From Actinomycetes bacterium (GTDB taxonomy: Bacteria > Actinomycetota > Actinomycetes > Actinomycetales > Actinomycetaceae): a stretch of DNA of 64,000 nt. The stretch spans positions 1-64,000 of the forward strand of contig JAEWEQ010000051.1 in the NCBI GenBank assembly GCA_023389315.1. The letters are read 5' to 3'. Position numbers and translations under genes: made by a program. Under the pieces are notes generated by a model. It was not told the DNA's origin and did not search any database. It was given only the letters and a program-made list of their open reading frames with translations. Positions 38,973 to 48,337 of the stretch are shown here, in pieces (position 1 is the first letter of the stretch; each line of letters begins with the position of its first letter).

Positions 38973-40496
38973 ATGACTGCGACGAAAACCCCAAGGACCT
39001 ACCTGGTACGCACCCTCGGCTGCCAGATGAACGTACACGACTCCGAACGCATGGCGGGCTTGCTGGAAGCTGACGGCCTGCGTCCGGTGGAGGAAGTACC
39101 CGAAGCTGCGGCGCGTGCGACCGACGCCGGTGATGGGGGCGCCGACGTGGTGGTACTTAACACCTGTTCGGTACGTGAAAATGCCGCCAACCGCCTGTTC
39201 GGTAACCTCGGGCAACTAGCGAAGGTGAAACGTGAACGCCCCGGCATGCAGATCGCGGTGGGCGGCTGCCTGGCGCAACAGATGCGTGCCGACATCGTCA
39301 AACGCGCCCCCTGGGTGGATGTGGTGTTTGGTACCCATAACATTGACGTGTTGCCGGTATTGCTGCGCCGCGCCGAACACAACCGCGAAGCCGCGGTGGA
39401 AATCGAAGAAGCTCTCAAGGTCTTCCCCTCCACCCTGCCGACCCGCCGCGAAGCCAGTGCCGCCGCCTGGGTATCAATCTCTGTGGGCTGTAACAACACC
39501 TGCACCTTCTGCATCGTGCCGCACTTGCGTGGTAAAGAACGTGACCGGCGACCGGGGGAGATCCTCCAAGAAGTCCAAGCCGTGGTATCCGAAGGCGCCA
39601 TCGAAGTGACCCTGTTGGGGCAGAACGTGAACTCCTATGGTGTTAGCTTCGGCGAGCGCGGGGCGTTTGCGAAACTACTGCGCTCCATGGGACAGGTTGA
39701 AGGGTTGGAACGGGTGCGTTTCACCAGCCCCCACCCGGCGGCCTTCAGTGATGACGTGATCGAAGCTATGGCGCAAACCCATAACGTTATGCCCAGCTTG
39801 CACATGCCCCTGCAGTCGGGCTCGGACCGGGTGCTGCGAGCCATGCGCCGCTCCTACCGGCGTGTCAAGTTCGACGGGATCTTACAACGCGTGCGTGAAG
39901 CTATCCCGGATGCGGCTATCACCACGGACATTATTGTGGGGTTCCCGGGGGAAACCGAAGAGGACTTCCAAGCTACTTTGGAAGCGGTACAAACCCTGCA
40001 TTTTGCCTCCGCTTTCACCTTCATCTACTCGCCGCGCCCGGGCACTCCCGCGGCGGACATGCCTGACCAGATTGACCCGGAGGTCGCCCAGGACCGCTAT
40101 GAGCGCCTCATCGCCGCCCAGGAAGCCATCTGTGAGGCTGACGCGAAAGGCTTCGTAGGGCGCGAAGTGGAAGTGTTACTTTCCGAAATGCGGGGGAAGA
40201 AAGACCACGAGTCGCAGCGCGTTTCCGGGCGGGCCCGTGACAACCGGTTGGTGCATTTGAGTTTGCCCGAGGACGTTCAATACGGTCGCGACTTGCGCCC
40301 CGGTGACCTGGTGCGCGCCCAAGTCACTTACGGCGCTCCGCACCACCTGGTGGCGGACTCCGGCACACAGGGTGGACTATTTGAAATCCGCCGCACCCGC
40401 GCCGGGGACGTATGGCAAGAACGCAACCACAGTGCGATTCCCGCCAACGCGGTGAGCTTAGGGTTGCCGAAACTGCGGGTGAGAACGTCCTCGTGA
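38973..40496 (+). CDS. miaB: tRNA-2-methylthio-N6-dimethylallyladenosine synthase
   Basis: 507-aa radical-SAM methylthiotransferase modifying A37 of tRNAs after MiaA. The N-terminal cluster cysteines are in [16 protein letters not shown] and GGCLAQQ; the radical-SAM motif is [14 protein letters not shown]; a C-terminal TRAM domain follows. TAGAAT at 38958-38963 ends 9 bases before the ATG and there is no ribosome binding site, so the leader is absent or very short. The stop overlaps the miaA start. Confidence 0.95.
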   Translation: MTATKTPRTYLVRTLGCQMNVHDSERMAGLLEADGLRPVEEVPEAAARATDAGDGGADVVVLNTCSVRENAANRLFGNLGQLAKVKRERPGMQIAVGGCLAQQMRADIVKRAPWVDVVFGTHNIDVLPVLLRRAEHNREAAVEIEEALKVFPSTLPTRREASAAAWVSISVGCNNTCTFCIVPHLRGKERDRRPGEILQEVQAVVSEGAIEVTLLGQNVNSYGVSFGERGAFAKLLRSMGQVEGLERVRFTSPHPAAFSDDVIEAMAQTHNVMPSLHMPLQSGSDRVLRAMRRSYRRVKFDGILQRVREAIPDAAITTDIIVGFPGETEEDFQATLEAVQTLHFASAFTFIYSPRPGTPAADMPDQIDPEVAQDRYERLIAAQEAICEADAKGFVGREVEVLLSEMRGKKDHESQRVSGRARDNRLVHLSLPEDVQYGRDLRPGDLVRAQVTYGAPHHLVADSGTQGGLFEIRRTRAGDVWQERNHSAIPANAVSLGLPKLRVRTSS

Positions 40497-41449
40497 ATAA
40501 TTCGACGCCGGAATGGACCCCGCCGCTGATTGCCGTGGTGGGGCCCACCGCGAGCGGTAAATCCGCTCTGGCGCACGCACTGGCGAAAAGCTGCCGGGAG
40601 TGGTCGGGGCGGGATGCACAGATCGTTTCAGTCGACGCTTTCGCGCTCTACCGGGGGATGGATATCGGCACTGCGAAACCCTCCGCCGCTGAGCAGGCTG
40701 AGGTGCCTTACCATCAAGTCGATGAGTTAGATATCAGCGAAGTTGCCTCGGTGGCTTCTTATCAGCGCCATGCGCGGGCGGCGGTGGAGCGAATCCAAGG
40801 CGCCGGGCAGGTGGCGATAGCGGTGGGCGGGTCGGCGCTGTACGTGCGGGCTTTGCTTGATGAGATGAACTTCCCCGGTTCTGATCCGCAGGTGCGGGCA
40901 GCTTTAGAGGCCGAAGCTGACCAGGTTGGGGGCGCGGCCCTGTATGAGCGTTTGCGTCAGTTGGATCCGCCGGCGGCGACCGCCTTGCATCCGCATAACG
41001 TGCGCCGCATCGTGCGGGCGTTGGAAGTGATTGAAATAACGGGGCGGCCTTTCACCGCGTCCTTGCCTAAACCGGTGTTCGTGCGGCCGACGTTGATGCT
41101 GGGGGTACGCCGGCAGTTGGAGGACTTGGATCAGCGTATTGAACAACGCACCCGGGCGATGTTCGAAGCGGGGCTGGTGGAGGAAGTGCGTGTCTTAGTT
41201 GAGCAAGGGCTGGACCGCAGTGTCACCGCGTCACGCGCAGTCGGTTACGGTGAGGTTTTAGGATATTTGCGCGGCGAGTACGGGTTGGATGAGGCCCAGC
41301 AGAAAGTGGCGTTGGCGACGCGCCAGTTATCACGGCGCCAAATAAAGTGGTTCCGCCGCGACCGGCGGATCCACTGGTTGGATGCCACCGGGCGTAGCAG
41401 CGCGGAGATTTTGGCGGATGCGCGCGGCGTTATCTACGAACTTCGATAA
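40493..41449 (+). CDS. miaA: tRNA dimethylallyltransferase
   Basis: 318-aa enzyme adding the dimethylallyl group to A37 of tRNAs, the step before MiaB. The P-loop is [11 protein letters not shown] near the N-terminus, followed by [19 protein letters not shown]. The GTG at 40493 overlaps the miaB stop by four bases and is preferred to the upstream in-frame codons that overlap conserved miaB sequence. The last 20 bases overlap the convergent methyltransferase gene. Confidence 0.94.
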   Translation: MNNSTPEWTPPLIAVVGPTASGKSALAHALAKSCREWSGRDAQIVSVDAFALYRGMDIGTAKPSAAEQAEVPYHQVDELDISEVASVASYQRHARAAVERIQGAGQVAIAVGGSALYVRALLDEMNFPGSDPQVRAALEAEADQVGGAALYERLRQLDPPAATALHPHNVRRIVRALEVIEITGRPFTASLPKPVFVRPTLMLGVRRQLEDLDQRIEQRTRAMFEAGLVEEVRVLVEQGLDRSVTASRAVGYGEVLGYLRGEYGLDEAQQKVALATRQLSRRQIKWFRRDRRIHWLDATGRSSAEILADARGVIYELR

Positions 41450-42041
41450 TGCGGTAGCCCTTCTTGGAGTGGGCTTTGCGGGCGTTGAAGCCTTGTTCGT
41501 TGAGCCATTTAATGTAGGAGTCGGCTCCCAGGTTCTTCGCCATCACCAGCCACGCCACGCCCTGGTCACTGAGGCGCTCCAGCCAGCGCCGCGTCAACTG
41601 CTGCATGGGGCCTTTGCCGATGCGCACCGGCGGGTTGGAGCACAGGAAATCGAAGCGCAGGTCGGCCTCTAGAACTTGCTGGTAGGTGGTTTCTTCCTCG
41701 CCTGGGAAGATGTTGTCAAGCCCCAGTTTGCGGGCGTTTTTGGCAGTTAGGTCCAGGGCCCGTGGGTTAACGTCCACTGCCCAGACTTTCGCCTGGGGTC
41801 GCAAGGTTGCCAGCACCGCGGCAATCGGCCCCCACCCGCACCCTAGGTCCAGGAAGTTTCCATTGGCGGGGGGTTCTTCCATTTCGGTTAGCAGCACTTT
41901 GGTTCCCAGGTCTAGGCGGTGGCTGGAGAACACTTGCGGCGCCGCTACGCACGCTAGGTCCAGGCCGCGCACCTGCACTGGCACGTCAATGAGTTCACCG
42001 GGTTGGGCTTGTTTGGCGGCGGAGAAGTAATGGGAAGTCAC
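41430..42041 (-). CDS. RsmC-like class I SAM methyltransferase
   Basis: 203-aa methyltransferase small-domain protein. The SAM-binding motif FLDLGCGWGPIAAVLA and the catalytic FLCSNPPVRIGKG (NPP loop, typical of N2-guanine methylation) are complete, so a 16S or 23S rRNA guanine is the likely target. The start is a GTG at 42041. In many Actinobacteria a homologous gene lies between miaA/dapF and hflX. Here it is inverted relative to its neighbours and overlaps miaA at the 3' end. Confidence 0.88.
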   Translation of the reverse strand: MTSHYFSAAKQAQPGELIDVPVQVRGLDLACVAAPQVFSSHRLDLGTKVLLTEMEEPPANGNFLDLGCGWGPIAAVLATLRPQAKVWAVDVNPRALDLTAKNARKLGLDNIFPGEEETTYQQVLEADLRFDFLCSNPPVRIGKGPMQQLTRRWLERLSDQGVAWLVMAKNLGADSYIKWLNEQGFNARKAHSKKGYRIIEVRR

Positions 42042-42189
42042 CTCTTTAGGCTACGCGATGTAGCTGACTGAAGAAAAGCGCTGGGTTATCCACAACTATC
42101 CGCGAGTGGGGTGCCTGGGGCTAACTGAAGTGGGACAATGGGGGGAAGTTAGTGAAGACAACTATTTGCGCAGGTGGAGTGGAGAAGTA

Positions 42190-43899
42190 TTGAGTAACGA
42201 ACCTGACTGTTCGCAGGAAGTGGATGCAGCTGAGATCGTGGCCCGGGTGTTGGCTCGCCAGGGACGCAGCGCGCGCGTATTTACCGCGCCGAACACACCC
42301 ACAGGTGATAGCGGTGCCGCGTTGCCAGGTGGCGCCGCTAATAGTGGCACCGCCGCCGACGGTGCTCGGGAGCGCAGCGATGGTGCCGACACCGTGGGTG
42401 CGGCTGACTGGACCGATGCGCGAGGACGCGATGGGAGTTCCCAACTCGGTGGCGTTGACGCCGGGCGGGCCACGTCTTTGCGGTCCACCCGCGGGCAGTT
42501 CGAAGGTGGCGGCGGTGAACTGGATCGTTTAGCGCGTGAAGCCACCGGGCGGCGGGTAACCCACTCCACTGAGTTGGAAGACGTCAGCGAGGTTGAATAC
42601 CGGCAGGTGCGTCTTGAAAAGGTCGTGCTGGTGGGGCTTTACGACATGGACGCGGAGGGTGCGCAAAATAGTTTGGACGAACTAGCGGCACTGGCGACCA
42701 CTGCGGGTTCCACCGTCCTCGACGGTTTGATTCAACGGCGCTCCACCCCTGATGCTGCCACTTTCTTGGGTAGTGGTAAGGCGCGGGAGTTGGCGCAAAT
42801 GGTGGCTGACTGCGGGGCGGACACGGTGATCGTGGATGGGGACTTGGCTCCCTCGCAGCGGCGCGCGTTGGAAGATATCGTGCGGGTGAAGGTGATTGAC
42901 CGTACCGCCGTGATTTTAGATATTTTCGCCCAGCACGCTAAGTCGCGTGAAGGTAAAGCCCAAGTGGAGTTGGCGCAGTTGGAGTACCTGCTGCCGCGTT
43001 TGCGTGGCTGGGGTGAGTCCATGTCCCGGCAAGCCGGTGGGCGGGTCGCCGGTGGTGAGGGCATCGGGTCGCGTGGACCGGGTGAAACTAAGATTGAGTT
43101 GGATCGTCGCCGCATCCGCAGCCGTATGGCGAAGCTGCGTCGGGAGATCGCCCAGATGGCGCCGGCGCGCGAGATCCAGCGGGCCCGGCGGCGGGGCCGT
43201 AACATCCCTGCGGTGGCGATCGTGGGTTACACCAATGCGGGGAAATCCACTTTGCTTAACCGCATGACGGGTGCGGATGTGATGGTCCAGGATGCTTTGT
43301 TTGCGACTTTGGATCCGACGGTGCGCCAGTGTCAGACCGAGGATGGTCGCGTCTACACGCTGGCGGACACGGTGGGGTTCATTCGGCATTTGCCCACCCA
43401 GCTGGTGGAGGCGTTTCGTTCCACGTTGGAAGAGGTGGGGCAGGCGGATGTGATTGTGCACGCCGTCGACGCCGCTCACCCGGATCCGCTGGGGCAGATC
43501 CGTGCGGTCCATGACGTGTTGGACACCATCGAAGGTGCGCGTTCCATCCCGGAGATCATCGCCTTGAATAAGGCGGATTTGGCCACGCCGGCGCAGTTGG
43601 CTATCTTGCGTAGCCAGTTGCCACGCGCGGTGGTGGTCTCTGCTTTCACGGGTGAGGGCGTGGAGCAGTTGCGGGAGGCGATAGCTGAGGCACTGCCGAA
43701 ACTACAGGTTGATGTGGATGTGACCATCAGCTACGAACGCGGTGACGTGGTCAGTAAGATCCACGAAGATGGCCAGATTGATTCCGAAGAGTATCTACCT
43801 GCGGGTACCCACATTGTGGGGCGGGTGGATCAGGCTTTGGCGAGTTTGTTGGAGCAGTTGAAACAGGAGGGAAAAGCCTGGGCGGGAGCGCACTCGTGA
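42190..43899 (+). CDS. hflX: GTPase HflX
   Basis: 569-aa ribosome-associated GTPase that splits stalled ribosomes under stress. An unusual Gly/Asp/Ser-rich N-terminus of about 110 residues precedes the HflX domain (LVGLYDMDAEGAQNSLDELA), the hallmark GRVAGGEGIGSRGPGETKIE, and the G domain with P-loop GYTNAGKSTLLNRM. The TTG at 42190 is chosen for its GGAGAAG site; the frame is open to 42106 and a GACAAT element lies at 42134-42139. It overlaps dinG by 4 bases (GTGA). Confidence 0.9.
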   Translation: MSNEPDCSQEVDAAEIVARVLARQGRSARVFTAPNTPTGDSGAALPGGAANSGTAADGARERSDGADTVGAADWTDARGRDGSSQLGGVDAGRATSLRSTRGQFEGGGGELDRLAREATGRRVTHSTELEDVSEVEYRQVRLEKVVLVGLYDMDAEGAQNSLDELAALATTAGSTVLDGLIQRRSTPDAATFLGSGKARELAQMVADCGADTVIVDGDLAPSQRRALEDIVRVKVIDRTAVILDIFAQHAKSREGKAQVELAQLEYLLPRLRGWGESMSRQAGGRVAGGEGIGSRGPGETKIELDRRRIRSRMAKLRREIAQMAPAREIQRARRRGRNIPAVAIVGYTNAGKSTLLNRMTGADVMVQDALFATLDPTVRQCQTEDGRVYTLADTVGFIRHLPTQLVEAFRSTLEEVGQADVIVHAVDAAHPDPLGQIRAVHDVLDTIEGARSIPEIIALNKADLATPAQLAILRSQLPRAVVVSAFTGEGVEQLREAIAEALPKLQVDVDVTISYERGDVVSKIHEDGQIDSEEYLPAGTHIVGRVDQALASLLEQLKQEGKAWAGAHS

Positions 43900-46046
43900 G
43901 TGAGATTCCCGCCGCGAGAGAGCCGGTGGGGTGGGATTTTCTTGACGAGGACGTGGCGGGCGAATCCGCCACCAGTGCGGTGAGTGTTCCCTCCGCGATA
44001 AGCGCCGTCAGCGCCGCTTCTGGCACTAGCGCCGCCAGTGCCCCGTCGGCGAGCAGCGCCGCCAGCGCCGCATCGGCCAGCAGCGCACCCTCCGCGAGCA
44101 GCGCAGAAGACCCCGAGCCCACCGCCCCTGCGGGCGATATCGACCTACTCAACCAGGTGATCCAAGCCATGGGCGGCACCCGCCGCAGCGGCCAGGAACG
44201 CATGGTGGAGCTCGTCTGCCAAGCCTTGAACCGCGGCGAACACCTACTGGTTGAAGCCGGCACCGGCACCGGCAAATCACTGGGATACCTGGTCCCCGCT
44301 TTGCGTTGGGCCCTGGAAGAAGAAAAACGCGTTATCGTCGCCACCTCCACCACCGCTTTGCAACGCCAGATCGTGGGTAAGGACGCTCCCGCGGTGACAC
44401 AGTTTTGCGGGCAAGAACGCGACGTCGCAGTCCTCAAAGGGTGGAGCCACTACGCCTGTATGCATAAGGTAACTGGCGGCTACCCGGTGGAGGGCCCGCT
44501 GTTTGAGATGTTCTCGGACGGGCGCGAAGCGTCGACTTCGCAGATTGGTGAGCAGGTGGTGCGCGCCCGTAAATGGGCAATGCAGACGCAAACGGGGGAC
44601 CGCGATGACCTTAAGCCGGGGGTCAGTGACGAAGCGTGGCGCCAGGTGAGTGTCACCACCGATGCTTGTTTGGGACAGACCTGCCCGATGCGCGATGAGT
44701 GCTTTGCGGTGGCAGCCCGAGAAGCGGCCACCGACGCCGCCCTGGTGGTGACGAATCACGCCATGTTAGGGGTGCACTGCGATGGTAAGACCCCGGTGCT
44801 GGGGGAGTTCGATGCGCTGGTGGTGGACGAGGCTCACGACTTGGAGCGTGCCATCTCTAATCAAGCCACCCAGCATTTGTACCTGTCGAGTATCGCTTCG
44901 CGGGCGCGTCGCTCCCAGCGCGTAGGGATGGCAGATGCGTCTGACCTGATCGAAGCGGGGGAAGCACTTGAAAAACTTTTGCAGGATTATCCGCAGGGTT
45001 TAATCACCCACCGTGACGACGCCCTCGTGTCGCATATGCGACGCCTCGACTTGGCACTCGGTAGCTACTTGCGCGACCTGCAAGCCAACAAGGAAGTAGA
45101 TGCGGCGCAGCGCCGGGTGGCGGCCGCGGCTTTGACGGACATGGAAGCGTTTGTCGATATTTGGGGGCGGGAACCAGAAGAAACCATCACTTGGCTGTCG
45201 CGTTTCGAGGACGGTAACGCCACTTTGCATTGCGGTCCCCTGGAAGTCTCCCACCTGATTGCCAACCATCTGCTGGAAAAGCGCCCCGCGGTTTTTACTT
45301 CCGCCACTTTGAAACTCGGAGGTAGCTTCCAAGCGGTGGCGCATTCGCTGGGCCTGTACTTAGCGGGTGGAGGAGTTGTTAGCGAGGACGTGGGCACCCC
45401 TTTCGACTTAGACAAACAGGGGATCTTGTACGTAGCTCGCAGCCTGCCTCCCCCCACCACTTCGGGCATCAGCGATCCGCAGCTGGAGGAGTTGATCAAG
45501 CTCGCCAAGGCCAGCGAAGGTGGGGTGTTGGGATTGTTTTCATCCCGGGCCGCCGCCACCCAAGCCGCGCAAGTATTACGAGAGGAACTGCCCTGGGAAG
45601 TGTTGGCCCAGGGGGAGGGCCAGCTCCCGCAACTGGTGGAGGCTTTCGCCGCTGACCCGCACTCGTGTCTGATCGGCACCATGTCGCTGTGGCAGGGTAT
45701 TGATGTACGCGGATTGGCGTGTCGCCTGGTAGTGATGGATCGGGTGCCATTCCCGGTGCCCACCGATCCGGTGGTGCAGGCGCGCTCGCGCCATGTCGCT
45801 AAAGCCGGTCGCAATGCCTTTTACGAGGTGTCCTTAAACCATGCGGCTTTGCGTCTGAGCCAAGGAGCGGGGCGTTTGATCCGCTCTCATACCGATCGTG
45901 GGGTGGTGGCGATCTTGGACTCGCGGGTGGCGAAATCTCGCTACAGCGGGTATTTGCTGAAGACATTGCCACCGTTTTGGCGCACCGACAAGCTGGAAAC
46001 AGCGGTGGGGGCGTTGGCGCGGCTGGCGCGCGAGATTGGGCACTGA
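43896..46046 (+). CDS. dinG: DinG-type (XPD-like) ATP-dependent DNA helicase
   Basis: 716-aa superfamily 2 helicase. After a Ser/Ala repeat tract (residues about 28-70, coded by AGCGCC-like repeats at 43980-44100) come the Walker A AGTGTGKSLGYLVPA, four cysteines in CLGQTCPMRDEC and an upstream Cys that suggest an FeS cluster, the DEAH box VVDEAHDLE and the C-terminal motif VI region GAGRLIRSHTDRG. It likely unwinds R-loops or damaged DNA. No LexA box was found before it. Coupled to hflX. Confidence 0.92.
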   Translation: MSEIPAAREPVGWDFLDEDVAGESATSAVSVPSAISAVSAASGTSAASAPSASSAASAASASSAPSASSAEDPEPTAPAGDIDLLNQVIQAMGGTRRSGQERMVELVCQALNRGEHLLVEAGTGTGKSLGYLVPALRWALEEEKRVIVATSTTALQRQIVGKDAPAVTQFCGQERDVAVLKGWSHYACMHKVTGGYPVEGPLFEMFSDGREASTSQIGEQVVRARKWAMQTQTGDRDDLKPGVSDEAWRQVSVTTDACLGQTCPMRDECFAVAAREAATDAALVVTNHAMLGVHCDGKTPVLGEFDALVVDEAHDLERAISNQATQHLYLSSIASRARRSQRVGMADASDLIEAGEALEKLLQDYPQGLITHRDDALVSHMRRLDLALGSYLRDLQANKEVDAAQRRVAAAALTDMEAFVDIWGREPEETITWLSRFEDGNATLHCGPLEVSHLIANHLLEKRPAVFTSATLKLGGSFQAVAHSLGLYLAGGGVVSEDVGTPFDLDKQGILYVARSLPPPTTSGISDPQLEELIKLAKASEGGVLGLFSSRAAATQAAQVLREELPWEVLAQGEGQLPQLVEAFAADPHSCLIGTMSLWQGIDVRGLACRLVVMDRVPFPVPTDPVVQARSRHVAKAGRNAFYEVSLNHAALRLSQGAGRLIRSHTDRGVVAILDSRVAKSRYSGYLLKTLPPFWRTDKLETAVGALARLAREIGH

Positions 46047-46236
46047 GGGAATTGCCCGCGACCGCGCGAATGTGCCTGACTTCCGCACCCTCTAGACCGC
46101 GCGGATGCGCCCGACTTCCGGCCCCGTCCTCGTAATAGGTGGCGCATCGCATCTTCCATTAAGGACCCAGGGCCCGAGTGCTACCACTGCGGGCGTGAGT
46201 ATCGCCACGCCAGCGCTTTTTCCGCTGCCAAGGTGG

Positions 46237-46265
46237 CTGACACCCCTGGTTTTGTCTGTTTCAAT
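46237..46265 (+). promoter_or_regulatory. Candidate ldh promoter
   Basis: CTGACA (46237-46242), 17-base spacer, TTCAAT (46260-46265), 28 bases before the ldh start. The region 46047-46236 between dinG and ldh holds one octamer CGTCCTCG and no gene. Confidence 0.5.
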
Positions 46266-46293
46266 GAATACGTCACCTAGAGAAAGAGAATCT

Positions 46294-47286
46294 ATGGCAA
46301 CCCCTACCAGTAAACCTCTGTACCCCTCGCTAGCTACCGGACGTCCGTCCAAGATCGCCATCGTTGGTGCTGGAGCGGTTGGTACCGCTGTTGCTTATGC
46401 TTGCGCCATGCGCGGCGATGCTCGCGACATCGTGTTGTATGACATTAACGCCGCCAAGGTGAAAGCCGAAGCACTTGACATTGCTCACGGCATCCAATTC
46501 ACCCCCTGTGGGTCGGTGGAAGGATCAGACGAGATTGAGATCCTCTCCGGTGCGGACATGGTGATTGTCACCGCCGGAGCCAAGCAAAAGCCAGGCCAAA
46601 CCCGCTTGGACTTGGCCGAGTCCACCATCTCTTTGATGAAAAAGATCGTCCCCCAAATCTGCGAGGTCGCTCCCGATGCGCGCCACATGTACATCACCAA
46701 CCCGGTGGATGTGGTGACCTACGCGGCGTTGAAGATCTCCGGTTTGCCCCGCGAGCAGGTTTTCGGCTCCGGCACGGTGCTGGACACTTCTCGTCTGCGC
46801 TACCTGGTGTCGCGCCACACCGGGGTCGCGATCCAAAACATCCACGCCTACATTGCGGGTGAGCACGGCGATTCCGAAGTCGCCCTATGGTCCAGCGCGG
46901 AGATCGGTAACGTGCCGCTGCGCCACTGGGGACCGACCGTGGATGGGCGCCTGTTTGACGCTGAGTTACGCGAAGAGATCGCGAAAGACGTTGTGAACTC
47001 CGCTTACACCATCATTGATGGTAAGGGCGCCACCAACTACGCCATCGGTTTGGCCGCCGCGAACATCGCTACCGCGGTGCTGCGCGATGAGAACCGGGTT
47101 CTGACCATCTCTTCCATGCTGGAAGACTGGAATGGGATTTCCGACGTGGTGATGGCAGCCCCGACGCTGGTGGATCGCCGCGGCGCGGGCCGGGTACTGG
47201 AGCCGCCGTTGACGCTGCGTGAGCGCGATGGCTTGACTGAGTCCGCTCAGCGCCTGCGTCAAGTTGCGCGCGATCTGGGCTTGTAG
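46294..47286 (+). CDS. ldh: L-lactate dehydrogenase
   Basis: 330-aa NAD-dependent enzyme reducing pyruvate to lactate. NAD motif IVGAGAVGTAVAYA, the substrate arginine in QTRLDL, and the catalytic histidine in AGEHGDSE are present. The ATG at 46294 has a GAGAAAGAG site; an upstream in-frame ATG at 46264 overlaps the -10. It has its own promoter and terminator, suggesting fermentative growth. Malate specificity is unlikely given the Gln of KQKPGQTR. Confidence 0.95.
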   Translation: MATPTSKPLYPSLATGRPSKIAIVGAGAVGTAVAYACAMRGDARDIVLYDINAAKVKAEALDIAHGIQFTPCGSVEGSDEIEILSGADMVIVTAGAKQKPGQTRLDLAESTISLMKKIVPQICEVAPDARHMYITNPVDVVTYAALKISGLPREQVFGSGTVLDTSRLRYLVSRHTGVAIQNIHAYIAGEHGDSEVALWSSAEIGNVPLRHWGPTVDGRLFDAELREEIAKDVVNSAYTIIDGKGATNYAIGLAAANIATAVLRDENRVLTISSMLEDWNGISDVVMAAPTLVDRRGAGRVLEPPLTLRERDGLTESAQRLRQVARDLGL

Positions 47287-47307
47287 CATCCGCTGCTAAG
47301 CATAGGG

Positions 47308-47340
47308 AAACGGTGGGGCCGAAAGTGGACCCACCGTTTT
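47308..47340 (+). terminator. Terminator after ldh
   Basis: AAACGGTGGG (47308-47317) pairs with CCCACCGTTT (47329-47339 region) and is followed by T residues; 21 bases after ldh. Confidence 0.88.
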
Positions 47341-47341
47341 T

Positions 47342-47437
47342 CGTTTGCCGAGGACGTGTGGGGTCCGTCCGCCGCGCGCTACATTACCCGTTTGCCGAGG
47401 ACGTGAGGGGTCCGTCCGCCGCGCGCGCTACAGTACC
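47342..47437. repeat. Two tandem 47/49-base repeats carrying the octamer
   Basis: Copy 1 is 47342-47388 and copy 2 is 47389-47437, differing by a GC insertion and a few substitutions. Each contains CGAGGACG, a GGAC/GTCC inverted repeat and a GCGCGC run. They fill the gap between the convergent ldh and lexA genes. Confidence 0.85.
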
Positions 47438-47452
47438 CGTTCGCTACGGACT

Positions 47453-48151
47453 TTACAGGGCCCGGATAACGGTTACGACCTTGCCCAGCAAGGTTGCCTC
47501 ATCGCCCAAGATAGGGGAGTAGTCGGCGTTGCGCGGGTCCAGCCACTGGTGTCCGTCGCGATGGGCGAGGACTTTGACGGTGGCTTCCCCATCGATCATG
47601 GCTGCCACAATTTCCCCATCCAGGGCGGTGGGTTGGCGGCGGATCACCACGTAGTCACCGTCGCAGATGGCGGCATCCACCATGGACTCGCCGCTGACTT
47701 CCAGTACGAATAATTCCCCGTGCCCGGTGAAACGTTGAGGCAGGGTGAAAACGTCGTCCACGCTCTGCTCCGCGGTGATCGGCTCACCCGCGGCGATGCG
47801 CCCCACCAGTGGGGCATGGGTGGTGTCGGTGTCAGTGTTATCCGCCACCGGAATGTGGTAGCTAAGCACCTGGGTGTCGGCGCCAGGAGCGGGGGTTGCT
47901 TCGTTTTCTGTTGTCGGCTCCCCGGTGGGGTCAATGAGGACTTCGAGGGCGCGCGGCAGGCGCGGTTCGCGGCGGATGTAGCCTTTTTCTTCCAGCGCGT
48001 CGAGTTGGTGTTTGACCGAGGACGCGGAGGACAGTCCGGCGGCTTTGGCTAGTTGTCGCACCGACGGAGGGAAGCCACGTTCGCGGATGTCTTTGGCGAT
48101 TAACTCCAGGATTTGCTGCTGGCGCTGGGTGAGCGCGGGAGGCTTCGTCAT
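47453..48151 (-). CDS. lexA: SOS repressor LexA
   Basis: 232-aa repressor with an N-terminal winged helix (about 1-65) and a C-terminal S24 peptidase domain. Self-cleavage would occur at the Ala-Gly of VGRIAAGEP; the catalytic Ser is in SGESM and the Lys in ATVKVLA. The ATG at 48151 follows AAGGAAAA and is preferred to an ATG 8 codons upstream. The divergent region carries two LexA boxes, fitting autoregulation. Confidence 0.97.
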   Translation of the reverse strand: MTKPPALTQRQQQILELIAKDIRERGFPPSVRQLAKAAGLSSASSVKHQLDALEEKGYIRREPRLPRALEVLIDPTGEPTTENEATPAPGADTQVLSYHIPVADNTDTDTTHAPLVGRIAAGEPITAEQSVDDVFTLPQRFTGHGELFVLEVSGESMVDAAICDGDYVVIRRQPTALDGEIVAAMIDGEATVKVLAHRDGHQWLDPRNADYSPILGDEATLLGKVVTVIRAL

Positions 48152-48246
48152 GGGTTTTCCTTCCTGACCGAGCACCTGGCAAATGATTTGTCCGTGGTGT
48201 GCGCTGTACTAGGTTTATCGCCAGTTTACTGGCAAAAAAGAGAAAA

Positions 48247-48262
48247 TCAAACAAATGTTCGA
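48247..48262. promoter_or_regulatory. LexA box upstream of lexA
   Basis: TCAAACAAATGTTCGA matches TCGAAC-N4-GTTCGA in 11 of 12 positions. It lies 95 bases before lexA on the complementary strand. Confidence 0.85.
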
Positions 48263-48309
48263 GGATGTCTTGCTTTTGTCGGAGCCATCTTGTATCGTAC
48301 ATGTGTACG

Positions 48310-48325
48310 ACGAACATATGTTCGA
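48310..48325. promoter_or_regulatory. LexA box of the LysM gene
   Basis: ACGAACATATGTTCGA matches 11 of 12 consensus positions and ends 12 bases before the LysM start. A second palindrome CGTACATGTGTACG lies directly upstream (48296-48309). Confidence 0.87.
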
Positions 48326-48337
48326 TGGAGGTTTGAA

